Counted from the stretch's first letter, positions 24,840 through 33,112 are shown. The stretch: 33,417 nucleotides of DNA from an uncultured Bacteroidales bacterium (GCA_902760345.1 CACWFY010000028.1:1-33417); one strand, 5' to 3'. A program made the numbers and translations. Notes: generated from the sequence alone by a model not told the origin.

Positions 24840-25314
24840 ATCTCGTAAAATTTAAGTTTCCAACTATTTCTTTATCCACAAGCACCATCGTGCCATCCTT
24901 GATTCTTGACGTTATGAAACGGCTTGTATCCACCAGCAGCTTCACGTATGGAGCCAATGTTTCACTTTCCTGCCAAGTTTTCGCATCCTTTACGCCTCCG
25001 TTCCCGAATACGATAATTTTGTCCGACAATCGCAGACAGTACAATCTGAGTTTATTCCCAACATCAATAGGAATAACTCCAACACCATCGCCATAATTGC
25101 CCTCAGGACGGAAGTAGCGTTCCAAAGCCCCACGTTCTGCAATCTGATCTATCCAAGAAATGATGACATCTATCTCATCGTCATATTCGCAGCCCTCTGG
25201 GAATTTTTCGAAGAAAGCCTCCAGTTCAGTCAACTCCTCTCCAGCCATTCTAATACTGTAGAAGTTAACGTTGTCATATTCTTCCAGCAATTCTATGCTG
25301 TACTCTTGCTTCAT
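24826..25314 (-). CDS. Putative toxin partner of the XRE protein
   Basis: 162 residues. I do not recognise the family with certainty. The middle (NKLRLYCLRLSDKIIVFGNG, about 86-105) resembles the RelE/HigB beta-sheet core, in which basic and aromatic residues follow a KxRxYCxR pattern. The N-terminal half is very acidic (GEELTELEAFFEKF, CEYDDEIDV). It overlaps the antitoxin gene and shares its promoter. If correct, it would be a ribosome-dependent or free mRNase; a regulatory role without toxicity cannot be excluded. Confidence 0.5.
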   Translation of the reverse strand: MKQEYSIELLEEYDNVNFYSIRMAGEELTELEAFFEKFPEGCEYDDEIDVIISWIDQIAERGALERYFRPEGNYGDGVGVIPIDVGNKLRLYCLRLSDKIIVFGNGGVKDAKTWQESETLAPYVKLLVDTSRFITSRIKDGTMVLVDKEIVGNLNFTRYEEE

Positions 25315-25323
25315 GCCAAATCT

Positions 25324-25397
25324 TAACTTTTAAGTTATCTGCGGCAAAGATACAAACTTTAATTGAAACTACCAAATAATTAACTTAAAAATTAAGT
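25324..25397 (-). promoter_or_regulatory. Toxin-antitoxin promoter with two operator-like palindromes
   Basis: TATCTTTG on the minus strand (25345-25352) is the -7 box. TAACTTTTAAGTTA (25324-25337) lies between the transcript start and the ATG at 25314. ACTTAAAAATTAAGT (25383-25397) lies upstream of the -33 position. Both carry the half-site ACTT/AAGT in inverted order, which suits autorepression by the XRE protein through two sites with looping or blocking. Confidence 0.6.
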
Positions 25398-25601
25398 AGT
25401 TCTTTGTGATTTCTCATTTTATTAAATTATTCAGGCTTCCTTTCTTTTTTTCTTTTTTCCTTCATTTTCCCCTTAAATGGAGTGTGAAATGAATTAAAAC
25501 AAATGGCAATGGAAGAAAAGTTGGCATAAAGAATTAAGAATCAATAACCAGTCCCTTCTATGATTCTTAGAAATTTATTTCGATAATCAAAAAAAACTTT
25601 G
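25398..25601. other. AT-rich gap between divergent genes
   Basis: This stretch contains a pyrimidine run (TTTCTTTTTTTC, 25440-25470 region) and no reading frame or hairpin that I can support. It separates the leftward toxin-antitoxin promoter from the rightward promoter of the small unknown gene. Confidence 0.5.
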
Positions 25602-25802
25602 TAACTTTGCACCCGAAGCATCAAGAGCAGACGCTCGCAAGAGCGGACTCGCCAACCGAGTTATGGAAACCACGGTGGTCAGTACGATGTGGAAGTTATG
25701 ACGAGCCGAACGCAGTATCAAACTCGTTTGAATATTGCTGAGGCGAGGATTTAACTCGATGAAAATCAAGTTACATTATTCACTTCAAAAACATTCCAAG
25801 TT
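25602..25802 (+). promoter_or_regulatory. Promoter and structured leader of the small unknown gene
   Basis: TAACTTTG at 25602-25609 is a full -7 match. The leader is then about 190 nt. It includes CGCTCGCAAGAGCG near 25640 (5-bp stem closed by a GCAA tetraloop), the small palindrome CCACGGTGG near 25675, and a long-range pair CGAGTT / AACTCG (about 25658 and 25754). Such a leader before an 85-codon gene suggests RNA-level control or a dispersed leader family. I do not recognise a known riboswitch. Confidence 0.45.
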
Positions 25803-26060
25803 ATGCAACAACACATTTATTACATCCGTTTTGCGCTGCGTTTCGCAGACATGCAAATCCAAGAGTTATTAACCGTTTTCAATGCCCAGGTGCAAAACCG
25901 AGGCTGGTCCAGTATGCGAGCCTACCACGACCAAGCGCTCCTCGACGAGTTCCATCGTCGCGGCATTGACACTTCAGCTATTAATGATGGCAGGGCCATC
26001 TCCTTCGCCCATCCTGTAAGATATGACTTACCCGATAACAAGTTAATTGCCATCGGGTAA
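25803..26060 (+). CDS. Small protein of unknown function
   Basis: 85 residues, starting QQHIYYIRFALRF. It contains LDEFHRRGIDTSAINDG and ends ISFAHPVRYDLPDNKLIAIG. No membrane segment, Cys pair or known motif. The composition is protein-like, and the gene has a promoter and a terminator of its own, so I take it as real. It lies alone between the toxin-antitoxin pair and the restriction operon, converging with the latter. A role in defence or counter-defence is possible but rests on position only. Confidence 0.55.
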   Translation: MQQHIYYIRFALRFADMQIQELLTVFNAQVQNRGWSSMRAYHDQALLDEFHRRGIDTSAINDGRAISFAHPVRYDLPDNKLIAIG

Positions 26061-26073
26061 ACACTCTCAATGT

Positions 26074-26116
26074 ACTCTGCCCTTGCTGTCTGCTCTTCGC
26101 AAGGGTGGAGTCTTTT
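26074..26116 (+). terminator. Intrinsic terminator between convergent genes
   Basis: ACTC-TG-CCCTTGC (26074-26086) pairs with GCAAGGG-TG-GAGT (26099-26111): 11 paired bases with a symmetric TG/TG internal loop, followed by CTTTTCTT. It ends the small gene and lies just beyond the stop of the restriction nuclease gene. Confidence 0.65.
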
Positions 26117-26127
26117 CTTGTCATACG

Positions 26128-28452
26128 TTATTTTTTAAACGAGATCAACTCCTTGCCTCTTTTAAAAATAGGAGTTCCATACCACTTCTTTTCCCATCCC
26201 TCTTCTAAGGTACCTTCTTTACGTCTACTTTCCATTTCCTCTATTCGGGCAGCCTCAATGATGTTCCTAACATCAACGGGGGTAAAATTACGCGACATCG
26301 GTTTTATATCATACACCACGTAGTTTCCATCAGGCCTGACATAATTCATCTTCCGCATGTACTCTTCGCCACGAAGGTTATGTCCATCTAAACGATAAAC
26401 CTCATACGATGGAGAGTCTGCTCCAATCTCATATAATATAAGATACTTTGCAGAAACAACATCTATATCCCCCTTCTTAAACGCGCCACTACGCTGGGTC
26501 TTGCTACTCTTTCTACGGATGTTATACATCATGTTTTGGTGAATCCATTCCTGTTGATTCTTGTCTTTACGCCAGCCGCCAATAAGGAATACCTCATTGG
26601 CAACCTCTTCAAACTCTATGAATTCTTTATTGGCAGATGGAGAACTATCCAACTCTACCTCCAACTGATATAGTTTGTTAAGTTCATCTGTAGGATTCGT
26701 GTTAAGGGTATAGTGGCGTATGGTGAAGTCTTTGCTCAACTCAGCCAATAACCTATGATTATCTTCATAGAATTTGTCATTGTTTTCCAATCCTACATAC
26801 ATGAATTTCTCATCACTATAAGGACGGAACACTTTACCTATACTACTGCGGAAATGTTTTTCTATGGCCCTGTGCATCCCGTCAAGTATGTTCTCGTCAT
26901 TGTCGCCCTCATCTTTGTCAGCCTTTGGCTTTAGCTGAAGCGAGAAGAATGCATAATCCTTCTTTAGGAAAGATAGTACATTCTTTCTGAAACGTTCTTT
27001 TGTCCTTTCCTTGAACTCTTTCTTTAGCCCATCGTTACTTTGTGCATAAAGAGACAACACGAAAAGGAAATTGATGTCATAGTGTTGCAGCAGAAGAGTG
27101 TCTCTGTCAAACAAGCGATTCTCAAAATGCCTTATGCTCTTAATCCCGTCTCTCGCCTGAAGTTTGTCTTCATAATACCCTCTGTCTTCTTCCTTCTCGC
27201 TAATACGGGCAGAGATAAAGAAGTTAGGAGTTATGCTATACCCGTCGGTATCCTCATCTCTATATATAAGGTATGTCTTTCCTATATTCTTACGTCTTCC
27301 ATGTGCATCCTTTTCATCCTCAAGGAACAATCTCAAATTATGCTGTATTACGTTCCTTGCATACGTATATTGTTTGTATTCAGAATATTCAGCTACGGGC
27401 GCACCAATTCCATAATATTTTGAGTCACCGATATAGTATATCTTGTTTTTGTTTATCAAGCCCTGGTAAGCATATATGTGGTCAACTCTCTTTCCGTCCT
27501 CCTGTGCTTTCAAATCATCTACATCAAGCCCCTTGTCTGACAACAACTCATCTACCATTGATTCGAAAACAACGTGGTAGTTCTCCACAATTAGGTAGTC
27601 TTTATACTGTTTGTCACTATGAATACTCGTTGCTCTCTCAAAGAAATCATTGCATAGTGTCCATAATTGAAGGTCTTTGTCTGAGAAGTACTTGTATCGT
27701 ATCTGTTTTAATCGGACCTCTCCATAATAATCTATCCAATTTTCAAACTCCATATCGGTCAACAGCTCATAGTTGTAATTGATATTTACCTCAAAGCCGA
27801 ATGCCCTTCTCATGTAGTTCAGGATAGAATAGAATATCACTAAAAGTTCTTCATCGAAATTTATCTGTCTTTTCTTGTTTATAAGGCTAAGGTATATTGG
27901 GGTACCATTCTGTATTATTGCACTTTCATGGCTTACAGTCTTTGTCCAATTCACCTTGTTCATGCCACTATGCATATTCTTCACTATAAATGTGAAGTAG
28001 TCAGGATTCTCTTCCTGAAATTTCTGCAACGACAACATGATGTCCAGATAGGTATTCGACACCTTGTCTCCTTGCATGCCAACTGCACTAATATCCTTCA
28101 TCTTTACGATGCTGGACTTGGGGTTCAACCTCACAAACTCTTTCAGACCCCGATAAAGCCAAACGGTAAATCCATACAAGAAACTATAGTCACTTGTACC
28201 ATAGTGGGGGTTCTCCAACAACTTCTCAACATTTACTACTTCATTGGGGTTATACCTGCCGAACAACAGTCCATTTTTGTCAAGCACCACTTTAGGAAGG
28301 AAGAAAACGCAATCAGCAAGCTGTGCGCTATAGTAATAGCCCACATAGTCCTTGCTCTTTGTGCCATCCCTCCACGTCAAGTCACCCATCAGTCGCCCAA
28401 GCGACTTGATAGCTTCAGGACTGTAATGATAACCCTCTATCAGTAGTTTCAT
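26128..28452 (-). CDS. LlaJI/McrC-like restriction nuclease subunit (R2)
   Basis: 774 residues. About residues 150-350 resemble the LlaJI restriction nuclease family: NWTKTVSHESAIIQNGTPIY, VIVE-like FESMVDELL (Glu297), then RVDHIYAY (Asp324) and YYIGDSKYY (Asp343, Lys345), a plausible PD-(D/E)xK active site. A second half of about 400 residues has no motif I know, except a late GGWRKD and YVVYDIKPM, and makes the protein large for this role. It would cut DNA when driven by the McrB-like motor. Its start overlaps the motor gene's stop by 4 nt (ATGA), so the two are translated together. Last gene of the operon. Confidence 0.8.
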   Translation of the reverse strand: MKLLIEGYHYSPEAIKSLGRLMGDLTWRDGTKSKDYVGYYYSAQLADCVFFLPKVVLDKNGLLFGRYNPNEVVNVEKLLENPHYGTSDYSFLYGFTVWLYRGLKEFVRLNPKSSIVKMKDISAVGMQGDKVSNTYLDIMLSLQKFQEENPDYFTFIVKNMHSGMNKVNWTKTVSHESAIIQNGTPIYLSLINKKRQINFDEELLVIFYSILNYMRRAFGFEVNINYNYELLTDMEFENWIDYYGEVRLKQIRYKYFSDKDLQLWTLCNDFFERATSIHSDKQYKDYLIVENYHVVFESMVDELLSDKGLDVDDLKAQEDGKRVDHIYAYQGLINKNKIYYIGDSKYYGIGAPVAEYSEYKQYTYARNVIQHNLRLFLEDEKDAHGRRKNIGKTYLIYRDEDTDGYSITPNFFISARISEKEEDRGYYEDKLQARDGIKSIRHFENRLFDRDTLLLQHYDINFLFVLSLYAQSNDGLKKEFKERTKERFRKNVLSFLKKDYAFFSLQLKPKADKDEGDNDENILDGMHRAIEKHFRSSIGKVFRPYSDEKFMYVGLENNDKFYEDNHRLLAELSKDFTIRHYTLNTNPTDELNKLYQLEVELDSSPSANKEFIEFEEVANEVFLIGGWRKDKNQQEWIHQNMMYNIRRKSSKTQRSGAFKKGDIDVVSAKYLILYEIGADSPSYEVYRLDGHNLRGEEYMRKMNYVRPDGNYVVYDIKPMSRNFTPVDVRNIIEAARIEEMESRRKEGTLEEGWEKKWYGTPIFKRGKELISFKK

Positions 28453-30233
28453 GCCTCCGTTTCGCTTTCTTCGCTTATTTCTTCAGTTTCATTAGAGGCA
28501 TCACCGTTGGAGTTTTTCTTTGGAGCTTTTGCCATCACGTTCTTCACGAAAACGCTCATGGTTTCTTCGTTCACAGAACCATCATCCTTGTAGAAGCTCT
28601 TAAATGTGATCTTTTCTGTTTTGTCGTCCTTTCCTTTCTTGTCGAATATCTCAGACTTAAAACCATACACTTTAAACACGTCGTTCCACAAGTAGAAGAC
28701 CACCTTGTTTACAAATGTTGCTTTCTTTATCACTCCGTCTTGGTCTTTACAGAAGAAGAAACCTAATTTCTTGTCCTCACTATGCGTGGTCACGTCGATT
28801 ACCTCGTTAATGCCTTGTAAAAAAGTCCACCAAGAGTTCTCTCCCTGTCCTTCTATTTGCCATTCCATTAAGTTTCCATTCTCATCCTTGCCCTGAGCTA
28901 TTGGGGTATATTTCCACTCCCAACGACGCTTGAAAGCCGAGTCAATTGGAAATAGACTCTGGTCAGAAGTATTCATCGTGGCCCAAATATAGAGGTTCGA
29001 GGGAAGTTTCAGCTTCGTACCATTCTTCACCTCTGCAGGAATATCTTCACGTTTGGATTCTGCCAATGCTGTTTGTAGATAATCAGCAAGAGAAGAGTCC
29101 GCATCTACAGGATACTCTGATTCGCCATTCTTGCGATCGAGTAATTGGAATAAATCTCCGAATATTTGTGCGCAGTTACCTCTGTTAATCTCTTCGACAA
29201 TCAGATATACATCATCTTTGGCCTTCCAAGCCTGTACATAGGCATTAGTGAAGGCCTGAGGTTCGAAATTATACACAATCTTCTCCTCAGTTGTTGTTTC
29301 ACCATCTTTAGTAATAGTACTCCGTTTCATCTTTGGTTTATAGCATCCCACAAAGGTTGAGTAGTCGCTATCGGGATGGAAAGTGGTACGGTAATTGAGT
29401 TTCCCCTTGTCGTCTACTTCTCTCTTTATGGTGTTTGATTTACCTGTACCAGGAGCGCCGTAGAAGATTTGTTGAAGAGGTACTTCTTTGGAATTATCTT
29501 CCTCGTCTTCTTGTTCCGAAACGAATCTTATCTTTTCGGTATTTTTAATTCTAAGATTAATTAAAGCATCCGAATATTTGAGCAATACCCTATCGCTAAT
29601 GGTATTATCATCGGAATTGAAAAATCCCCAGTTTTTTAGCGCAGTTATTGGCTTGGGGTCATTCCATTTCTTTGCGCCTTCTGTTGGATAGGTTTTTATA
29701 CCTCTTAACCTATTTACTTTAATATGAAAGATAGTATCAGAGAAGTCGACACCACTCAATTCCATTAACCCTAAAATGAATGCAAACTCATTGTTATTCA
29801 AACCACCCAAGAGTAGTGATGCTTTAATAAACACATTTGGTGCTTCAATGTCAGAGTCGGAGTCACAGCCTATGACATTTCTACCAAAAGTACAAGTACT
29901 TAGGGATTCTATCAAGACCTCAATAACTTTATCTGTGTCCCCAGTTAAACGGGCCTCATAAAACTTTTTTCCTAAGTCCGTAATACGTCTAGCCGATTGG
30001 CTATTAGTCACATCCTGCCATGTAATGAATCCAAAATATGCTAAAACCTGTGTTTTCTTTGTATAACTTTGGGGTTCCTTCTTTTCATCTTCTATACCCA
30101 AATCATCCAATGCTGCCGATAATCTATTTATTAAATCAGCATTTTGAACCCAATCATTGGTATCATAGTAGATTTTCAGAGTTGCATCAAGTGTTTGAGC
30201 ATCTGCATTGTTTTTAGGAATTATTAGTGCCAT
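28449..30233 (-). CDS. McrB-like AAA+ GTPase of the restriction complex (R1)
   Basis: 594 residues. The N-terminal 240 residues include a winged-helix-like segment (about 10-95) and probably read the target site. The motor domain has Walker A YGAPGTGKSNT (about 258-268), Walker B VYLIVEEINRGNCAQIFGDL (the McrB-type EINRG motif) and the sensor region ATMNTSDQSLFPIDSAFKRR. McrB-family motors use GTP to move DNA and activate the nuclease partner. The acidic C-terminus (ETEEISEESETEA) is disordered. Starts 1 bp after the second methyltransferase gene. Confidence 0.85.
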   Translation of the reverse strand: MALIIPKNNADAQTLDATLKIYYDTNDWVQNADLINRLSAALDDLGIEDEKKEPQSYTKKTQVLAYFGFITWQDVTNSQSARRITDLGKKFYEARLTGDTDKVIEVLIESLSTCTFGRNVIGCDSDSDIEAPNVFIKASLLLGGLNNNEFAFILGLMELSGVDFSDTIFHIKVNRLRGIKTYPTEGAKKWNDPKPITALKNWGFFNSDDNTISDRVLLKYSDALINLRIKNTEKIRFVSEQEDEEDNSKEVPLQQIFYGAPGTGKSNTIKREVDDKGKLNYRTTFHPDSDYSTFVGCYKPKMKRSTITKDGETTTEEKIVYNFEPQAFTNAYVQAWKAKDDVYLIVEEINRGNCAQIFGDLFQLLDRKNGESEYPVDADSSLADYLQTALAESKREDIPAEVKNGTKLKLPSNLYIWATMNTSDQSLFPIDSAFKRRWEWKYTPIAQGKDENGNLMEWQIEGQGENSWWTFLQGINEVIDVTTHSEDKKLGFFFCKDQDGVIKKATFVNKVVFYLWNDVFKVYGFKSEIFDKKGKDDKTEKITFKSFYKDDGSVNEETMSVFVKNVMAKAPKKNSNGDASNETEEISEESETEA

Positions 30234-30234
30234 A

Positions 30235-31371
30235 TTATAGTTGTTTTAAGAGCTGTTCAACAATAACTGTAATTAATCTTGATGGAATACCTTCCCCTAT
30301 CACTTTTCTGATAAAGGTTTCTTTTGCCCATATCGGTATTTGCCAGTCAAGAGGAAGTGAAGAAACTATTAGTAGTTCATATATCGATAATACCCTAGGG
30401 TCAGAATATAGAATCTCTCCATTTTGTTCGTATGGTCTTCCTGGATGAACGCATGCGAGCGAAGATATGACTCCATTGTTTTGCGTAATAGTTCTTGAAG
30501 GTTTTTCCCATGCCATCCTTCTGTAATGATTATGATGTGCCACAATATGCACCCCTCCTTCTTTTTGTGGGTAATAAACAGGATTATATATAGCAGACTT
30601 GCCACTAGGTGTATGCATCATCCATTCTACCTGTTTCCACGAGTGTGTAGGAGGGTAATGCCATTTTGATATTTTTAGACCTTCTTCCTTCTTCTTCTCA
30701 AAATTTGGAAACTTCTCTAAAGTAAAATCTAAACCTTCTCGTAACATCGGGTCTAAACTTGGTAAGTTTCCTATTGCATCACGAAGAGTTACCACAGGCT
30801 CTTTGTCAGGAAATGTCCATGTAATGTTTATGTCTCTCCTTACGAGCAAATATATGTTTCTTTCTCTCATTTGGGGAATCCCATGATCCATTGCTTTAAT
30901 GAGACTCTCTTCATTAAAGCAATAATCGCATAGAACACTTTTCAAATAATCAGGGATAAGCATTACCTCCCCATTAATAACGACCTTTGTATGCAGTATA
31001 GTTGGAACATTCTCGATAATAGCGAATTCTGGTTTTACCCTTCGTATAACGTCAACAGCATGAGTTATTAATTGGTTGCGTTCGTCAAATTCTAGTCTAT
31101 TACCAGCTTCACTCATTCCTTGACAGGGAGGTGTTGCAAGGATGAAATTGACATTACTCTCTATTGCTTTGTTCACAATAAGAGTACGTGTTTCGTCATT
31201 TGTTATATCACCCTGTAACATCTTTGTTTTTGGATGAACACATGAATAGAAATCAGCCCTATCTTTCAACAGTTCATTGGCATATATCATTTCCACGTCG
31301 CGTAAAGCATCGAGACCAGCTTCTGCTATGCCTACATTAGAGAACAGTGACAATCCTCGCAACTTCTTCAT
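30235..31371 (-). CDS. C5-cytosine DNA methyltransferase 2 of LlaJI-type system
   Basis: 378 residues. C5-methyltransferase motifs are present in order: I (LSLFSNVGIAEAGLD), IV (ATPPCQGMS with the catalytic Cys), VI (AIIENVP), VIII (PQMRERNIY), a target-recognition region around 200-300, IX (PSRTITQNNG) and X (VIGEGIPSRL). The FSNVG form of motif I is unusual against the common FAGIGG. LlaJI-type systems have two such enzymes, one per strand of an asymmetric site (GACGC in LlaJI). The start ATG overlaps the stop of the first methyltransferase (ATGA). Low GC compared with the flanking housekeeping genes. Confidence 0.88.
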   Translation of the reverse strand: MKKLRGLSLFSNVGIAEAGLDALRDVEMIYANELLKDRADFYSCVHPKTKMLQGDITNDETRTLIVNKAIESNVNFILATPPCQGMSEAGNRLEFDERNQLITHAVDVIRRVKPEFAIIENVPTILHTKVVINGEVMLIPDYLKSVLCDYCFNEESLIKAMDHGIPQMRERNIYLLVRRDINITWTFPDKEPVVTLRDAIGNLPSLDPMLREGLDFTLEKFPNFEKKKEEGLKISKWHYPPTHSWKQVEWMMHTPSGKSAIYNPVYYPQKEGGVHIVAHHNHYRRMAWEKPSRTITQNNGVISSLACVHPGRPYEQNGEILYSDPRVLSIYELLIVSSLPLDWQIPIWAKETFIRKVIGEGIPSRLITVIVEQLLKQL

Positions 31372-32516
31372 TTTGGTAAGTTTTTAAATAGTTTTTGAAC
31401 GAACAAAGGTGGAATACCTTCGCCAATTATTCGTCTGACAAAAGCTTCTCCTGTGTTTGGTGGTAGTGGCCAACTGTCAGGAATACTCATGATTCGCATT
31501 AACTCATATAGAGTCAAAGTCCTCGCATCAGAATAAATTACTTCATCATTTTCATCCTTACCAATCAATCTACCAGGATGAACATTTCCTTGAGATGATA
31601 TCTTGCGATTATCCATTGTTACAGTAAAGGCTGGTGTATCCCATCTTTGGCGAGAATAGGTATTGTGATACCCTTTAACGAAAGTGCCATCATCTTTCAT
31701 TGGCCTATGTTGGGGACTGTTATCAAAGGCACTCTTACCGGTTGGAGTATATTGCATCGCCTTTACCTGCCTGTATATGTGTACTGGTGGAATGTTCCAT
31801 CTTGAAATAGCCAAAGCTTTTAACTTACGTTCTTCATAGAGTGGAAATAATTTCTTGAAGTCATCTTCGGATAAATCTTTAACAAAAGGGTCTATACAGG
31901 GAATCCAACCTATAGCATCTTCCATTGTTACCTTCGTTTTATCCTTTGGAGGTATTTGCCATTTTGAACTCATGTCCTTTCTTGTCATAAGGATTATCAC
32001 CCTTTCTCTAGATTGGGGGACACAAAAGTCTTCTGTGTTGATAATTTCAATTGATATGCTGTAATCAACTGATAGTTCCTTTTTGATTATTTCTGTCAAT
32101 AGTTTCCTGTTCCCTTCGTATTCGATTTTGGTGTTTATATAATTAGGTACATTCTCTATTGCGACGTATTGAGGCGACAAGTCTTTTATAGCTTGTATTA
32201 CAGGAAGTGTCAGGTAATTCCTTTCATCATCTTCATCTTGTTGTCCAACTGTGCTCATTCCCTGACAAGGTGGGGTGGCTAGAATTACATTTACTCCTTC
32301 TTTTTCAGATTGTCTTATAATCGATTGATATATGTTAGGGTTCGTTATATCCCCACAAATCATCTTGCTTTGGGGATATATCTTTTGGTATAAATCGGCT
32401 CTTCTCTTAATAAGCTCATTAGCAACGGGTACAGCCACATTTATATCTTCCAGCATTGCTTCTGCAACACCTATATTGGCGAACAGAGATAAAACCTTAT
32501 ATTTTTTCTTTGACAT
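31368..32516 (-). CDS. C5-cytosine DNA methyltransferase 1 of LlaJI-type system
   Basis: 382 residues from ATG 32516. Motifs: I (LSLFANIGVAEAMLE), IV (ATPPCQGMS), VI (VAIENVP), VIII (PQSRERVIIL), IX (PAFTVTMDN) and X (IIGEGIPPLF). It is a divergent paralogue of the next gene, differing most in the recognition region, as expected if each methylates one strand. A TTG at 32573 opens a longer frame, but ATG 32516 is preceded by GAGAGGG at 7 nt spacing, and the extra codons would pass through a terminator hairpin. First gene of the four-gene operon, behind an attenuator-like leader. Confidence 0.88.
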   Translation of the reverse strand: MSKKKYKVLSLFANIGVAEAMLEDINVAVPVANELIKRRADLYQKIYPQSKMICGDITNPNIYQSIIRQSEKEGVNVILATPPCQGMSTVGQQDEDDERNYLTLPVIQAIKDLSPQYVAIENVPNYINTKIEYEGNRKLLTEIIKKELSVDYSISIEIINTEDFCVPQSRERVIILMTRKDMSSKWQIPPKDKTKVTMEDAIGWIPCIDPFVKDLSEDDFKKLFPLYEERKLKALAISRWNIPPVHIYRQVKAMQYTPTGKSAFDNSPQHRPMKDDGTFVKGYHNTYSRQRWDTPAFTVTMDNRKISSQGNVHPGRLIGKDENDEVIYSDARTLTLYELMRIMSIPDSWPLPPNTGEAFVRRIIGEGIPPLFVQKLFKNLPK

Positions 32517-32549
32517 GAAAAAGCCCTCTCTTCGTTTCGAAAAGGGGGC
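32517..32549 (-). terminator. Attenuator-like terminator that hides the first methyltransferase RBS
   Basis: In transcript direction GCCCCCTTTTCG (32549 to 32538), loop AAA, CGAAGAGAGGGC (32534 to 32523): 11 of 12 positions pair (one C/A mismatch, one wobble). TTTTTC follows, then the ATG at 32516. The likely ribosome site GAGAGGG is in the right arm. The hairpin could therefore stop transcription before the operon or block translation of the methyltransferase. Confidence 0.7.
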
Positions 32550-32565
32550 GTGGTAAATGAAGTGC

Positions 32566-32685
32566 TTAACCAAGGCTTAGGACAGCCCACATCAGACAAC
32601 TATCACTCAGTCCACGCCCATATGAGCGAGAACATCCTGAAGCCTGTCTGACTGATGTGTTTCCTGAGGTCCTAATTCTGGTTAA
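32566..32685 (-). promoter_or_regulatory. Leader hairpin with antiterminator segment
   Basis: Three blocks pair across 120 nt: TTAACCA (32566-32572) with TGGTTAA (32679-32685), TTAGGAC (32577-32583) with GTCCTAA (32669-32675), and CACATCAG (32588-32595) with CTGATGTG (32652-32659). Its loop contains CCACGCCC (32612-32619, plus strand), the exact complement of GGGCGTGG (32546-32553), which overlaps the left arm of the terminator. Pairing of these two would open the terminator, so the two folds exclude each other. I know no riboswitch class that matches. Confidence 0.6.
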
Positions 32686-32759
32686 TCAGTCAATCAAGGA
32701 TGTCAAAGACTCTGTATTTCCTTATTCGTTATTTTTGTTTACGTTCTCTTCTAATTAAG

Positions 32760-32808
32760 AGTTGTCCGCAAACACCCTGTGCGAACGGGTTAAAAACTAT
32801 CGGCAACT
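32760..32808 (-). repeat. Hairpin between leader RNA and attenuator
   Basis: AGTTGTCCG (32760-32768) pairs with CGGCAACT (32801-32808) with one bulge. Inside, ACCC and GGGT pair around a short loop. No T-run follows on the minus strand. It may be another domain of a continuous 620-nt leader. Confidence 0.4.
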
Positions 32809-33112
32809 ACAAATAAAAAACGCGGGTGCTTGCATCTGCCTGTTCGATATTCAGGCCTACCACAGCCTTAGAGATAAACAGACAGAGAAACATCCCACGT
32901 TGAGGTATATAGACACCCGTAAAGTGTGCGTTGAGGATACCCGACCCTCGCAGCACACTACGGAGAGTATATACTACACCCCGTGGAGTTACCTCTTCAA
33001 TGTTTTTGATCTCTAATCGATTGTGGTAGTTCGAATATCCAAAAACAAAGCGACGTAACGCCTTCTAATATGTAGTGCTCCACCCATCGGCTCCATCATC
33101 CTCAGATGACAT
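32807..33112 (-). pseudogene. Possible small gene with one in-frame TAG
   Basis: From ATG 33112 the frame reads SSEDDGADGWSTTY, then TAG (33065-33067), then 85 open codons to a TAG at 32807-32809, including RRFVFGYSNYHNRLEIKN and GLNIEQADASTRVFYL. The composition after the stop is protein-like. It has no ATG until late, so it would need readthrough, re-initiation or a lost start. The same bases fold into the RNA described for 32812-33137, and the opposite strand is open too, so the frame may be chance. Confidence 0.3.

Noticed and set aside
32514-32573. Longer start (TTG 32573) for methyltransferase 1
   Set aside because: The added 19 residues would be encoded by the terminator hairpin and do not match the family N-terminus; ATG 32516 has a spaced GAGAGGG.
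32564-32687. Integron attC-like site (GCTTAAC ... GTTAATC ends on a 120-bp imperfect palindrome)
   Set aside because: One end breaks the GTTRRRY rule, there is no integrase or cassette array, and the position fits a leader hairpin better.
32762-33016. 84-codon plus-strand frame upstream of the restriction operon
   Set aside because: It is the complement of the highly self-complementary RNA segment, has no promoter or ribosome site and no recognisable motif.
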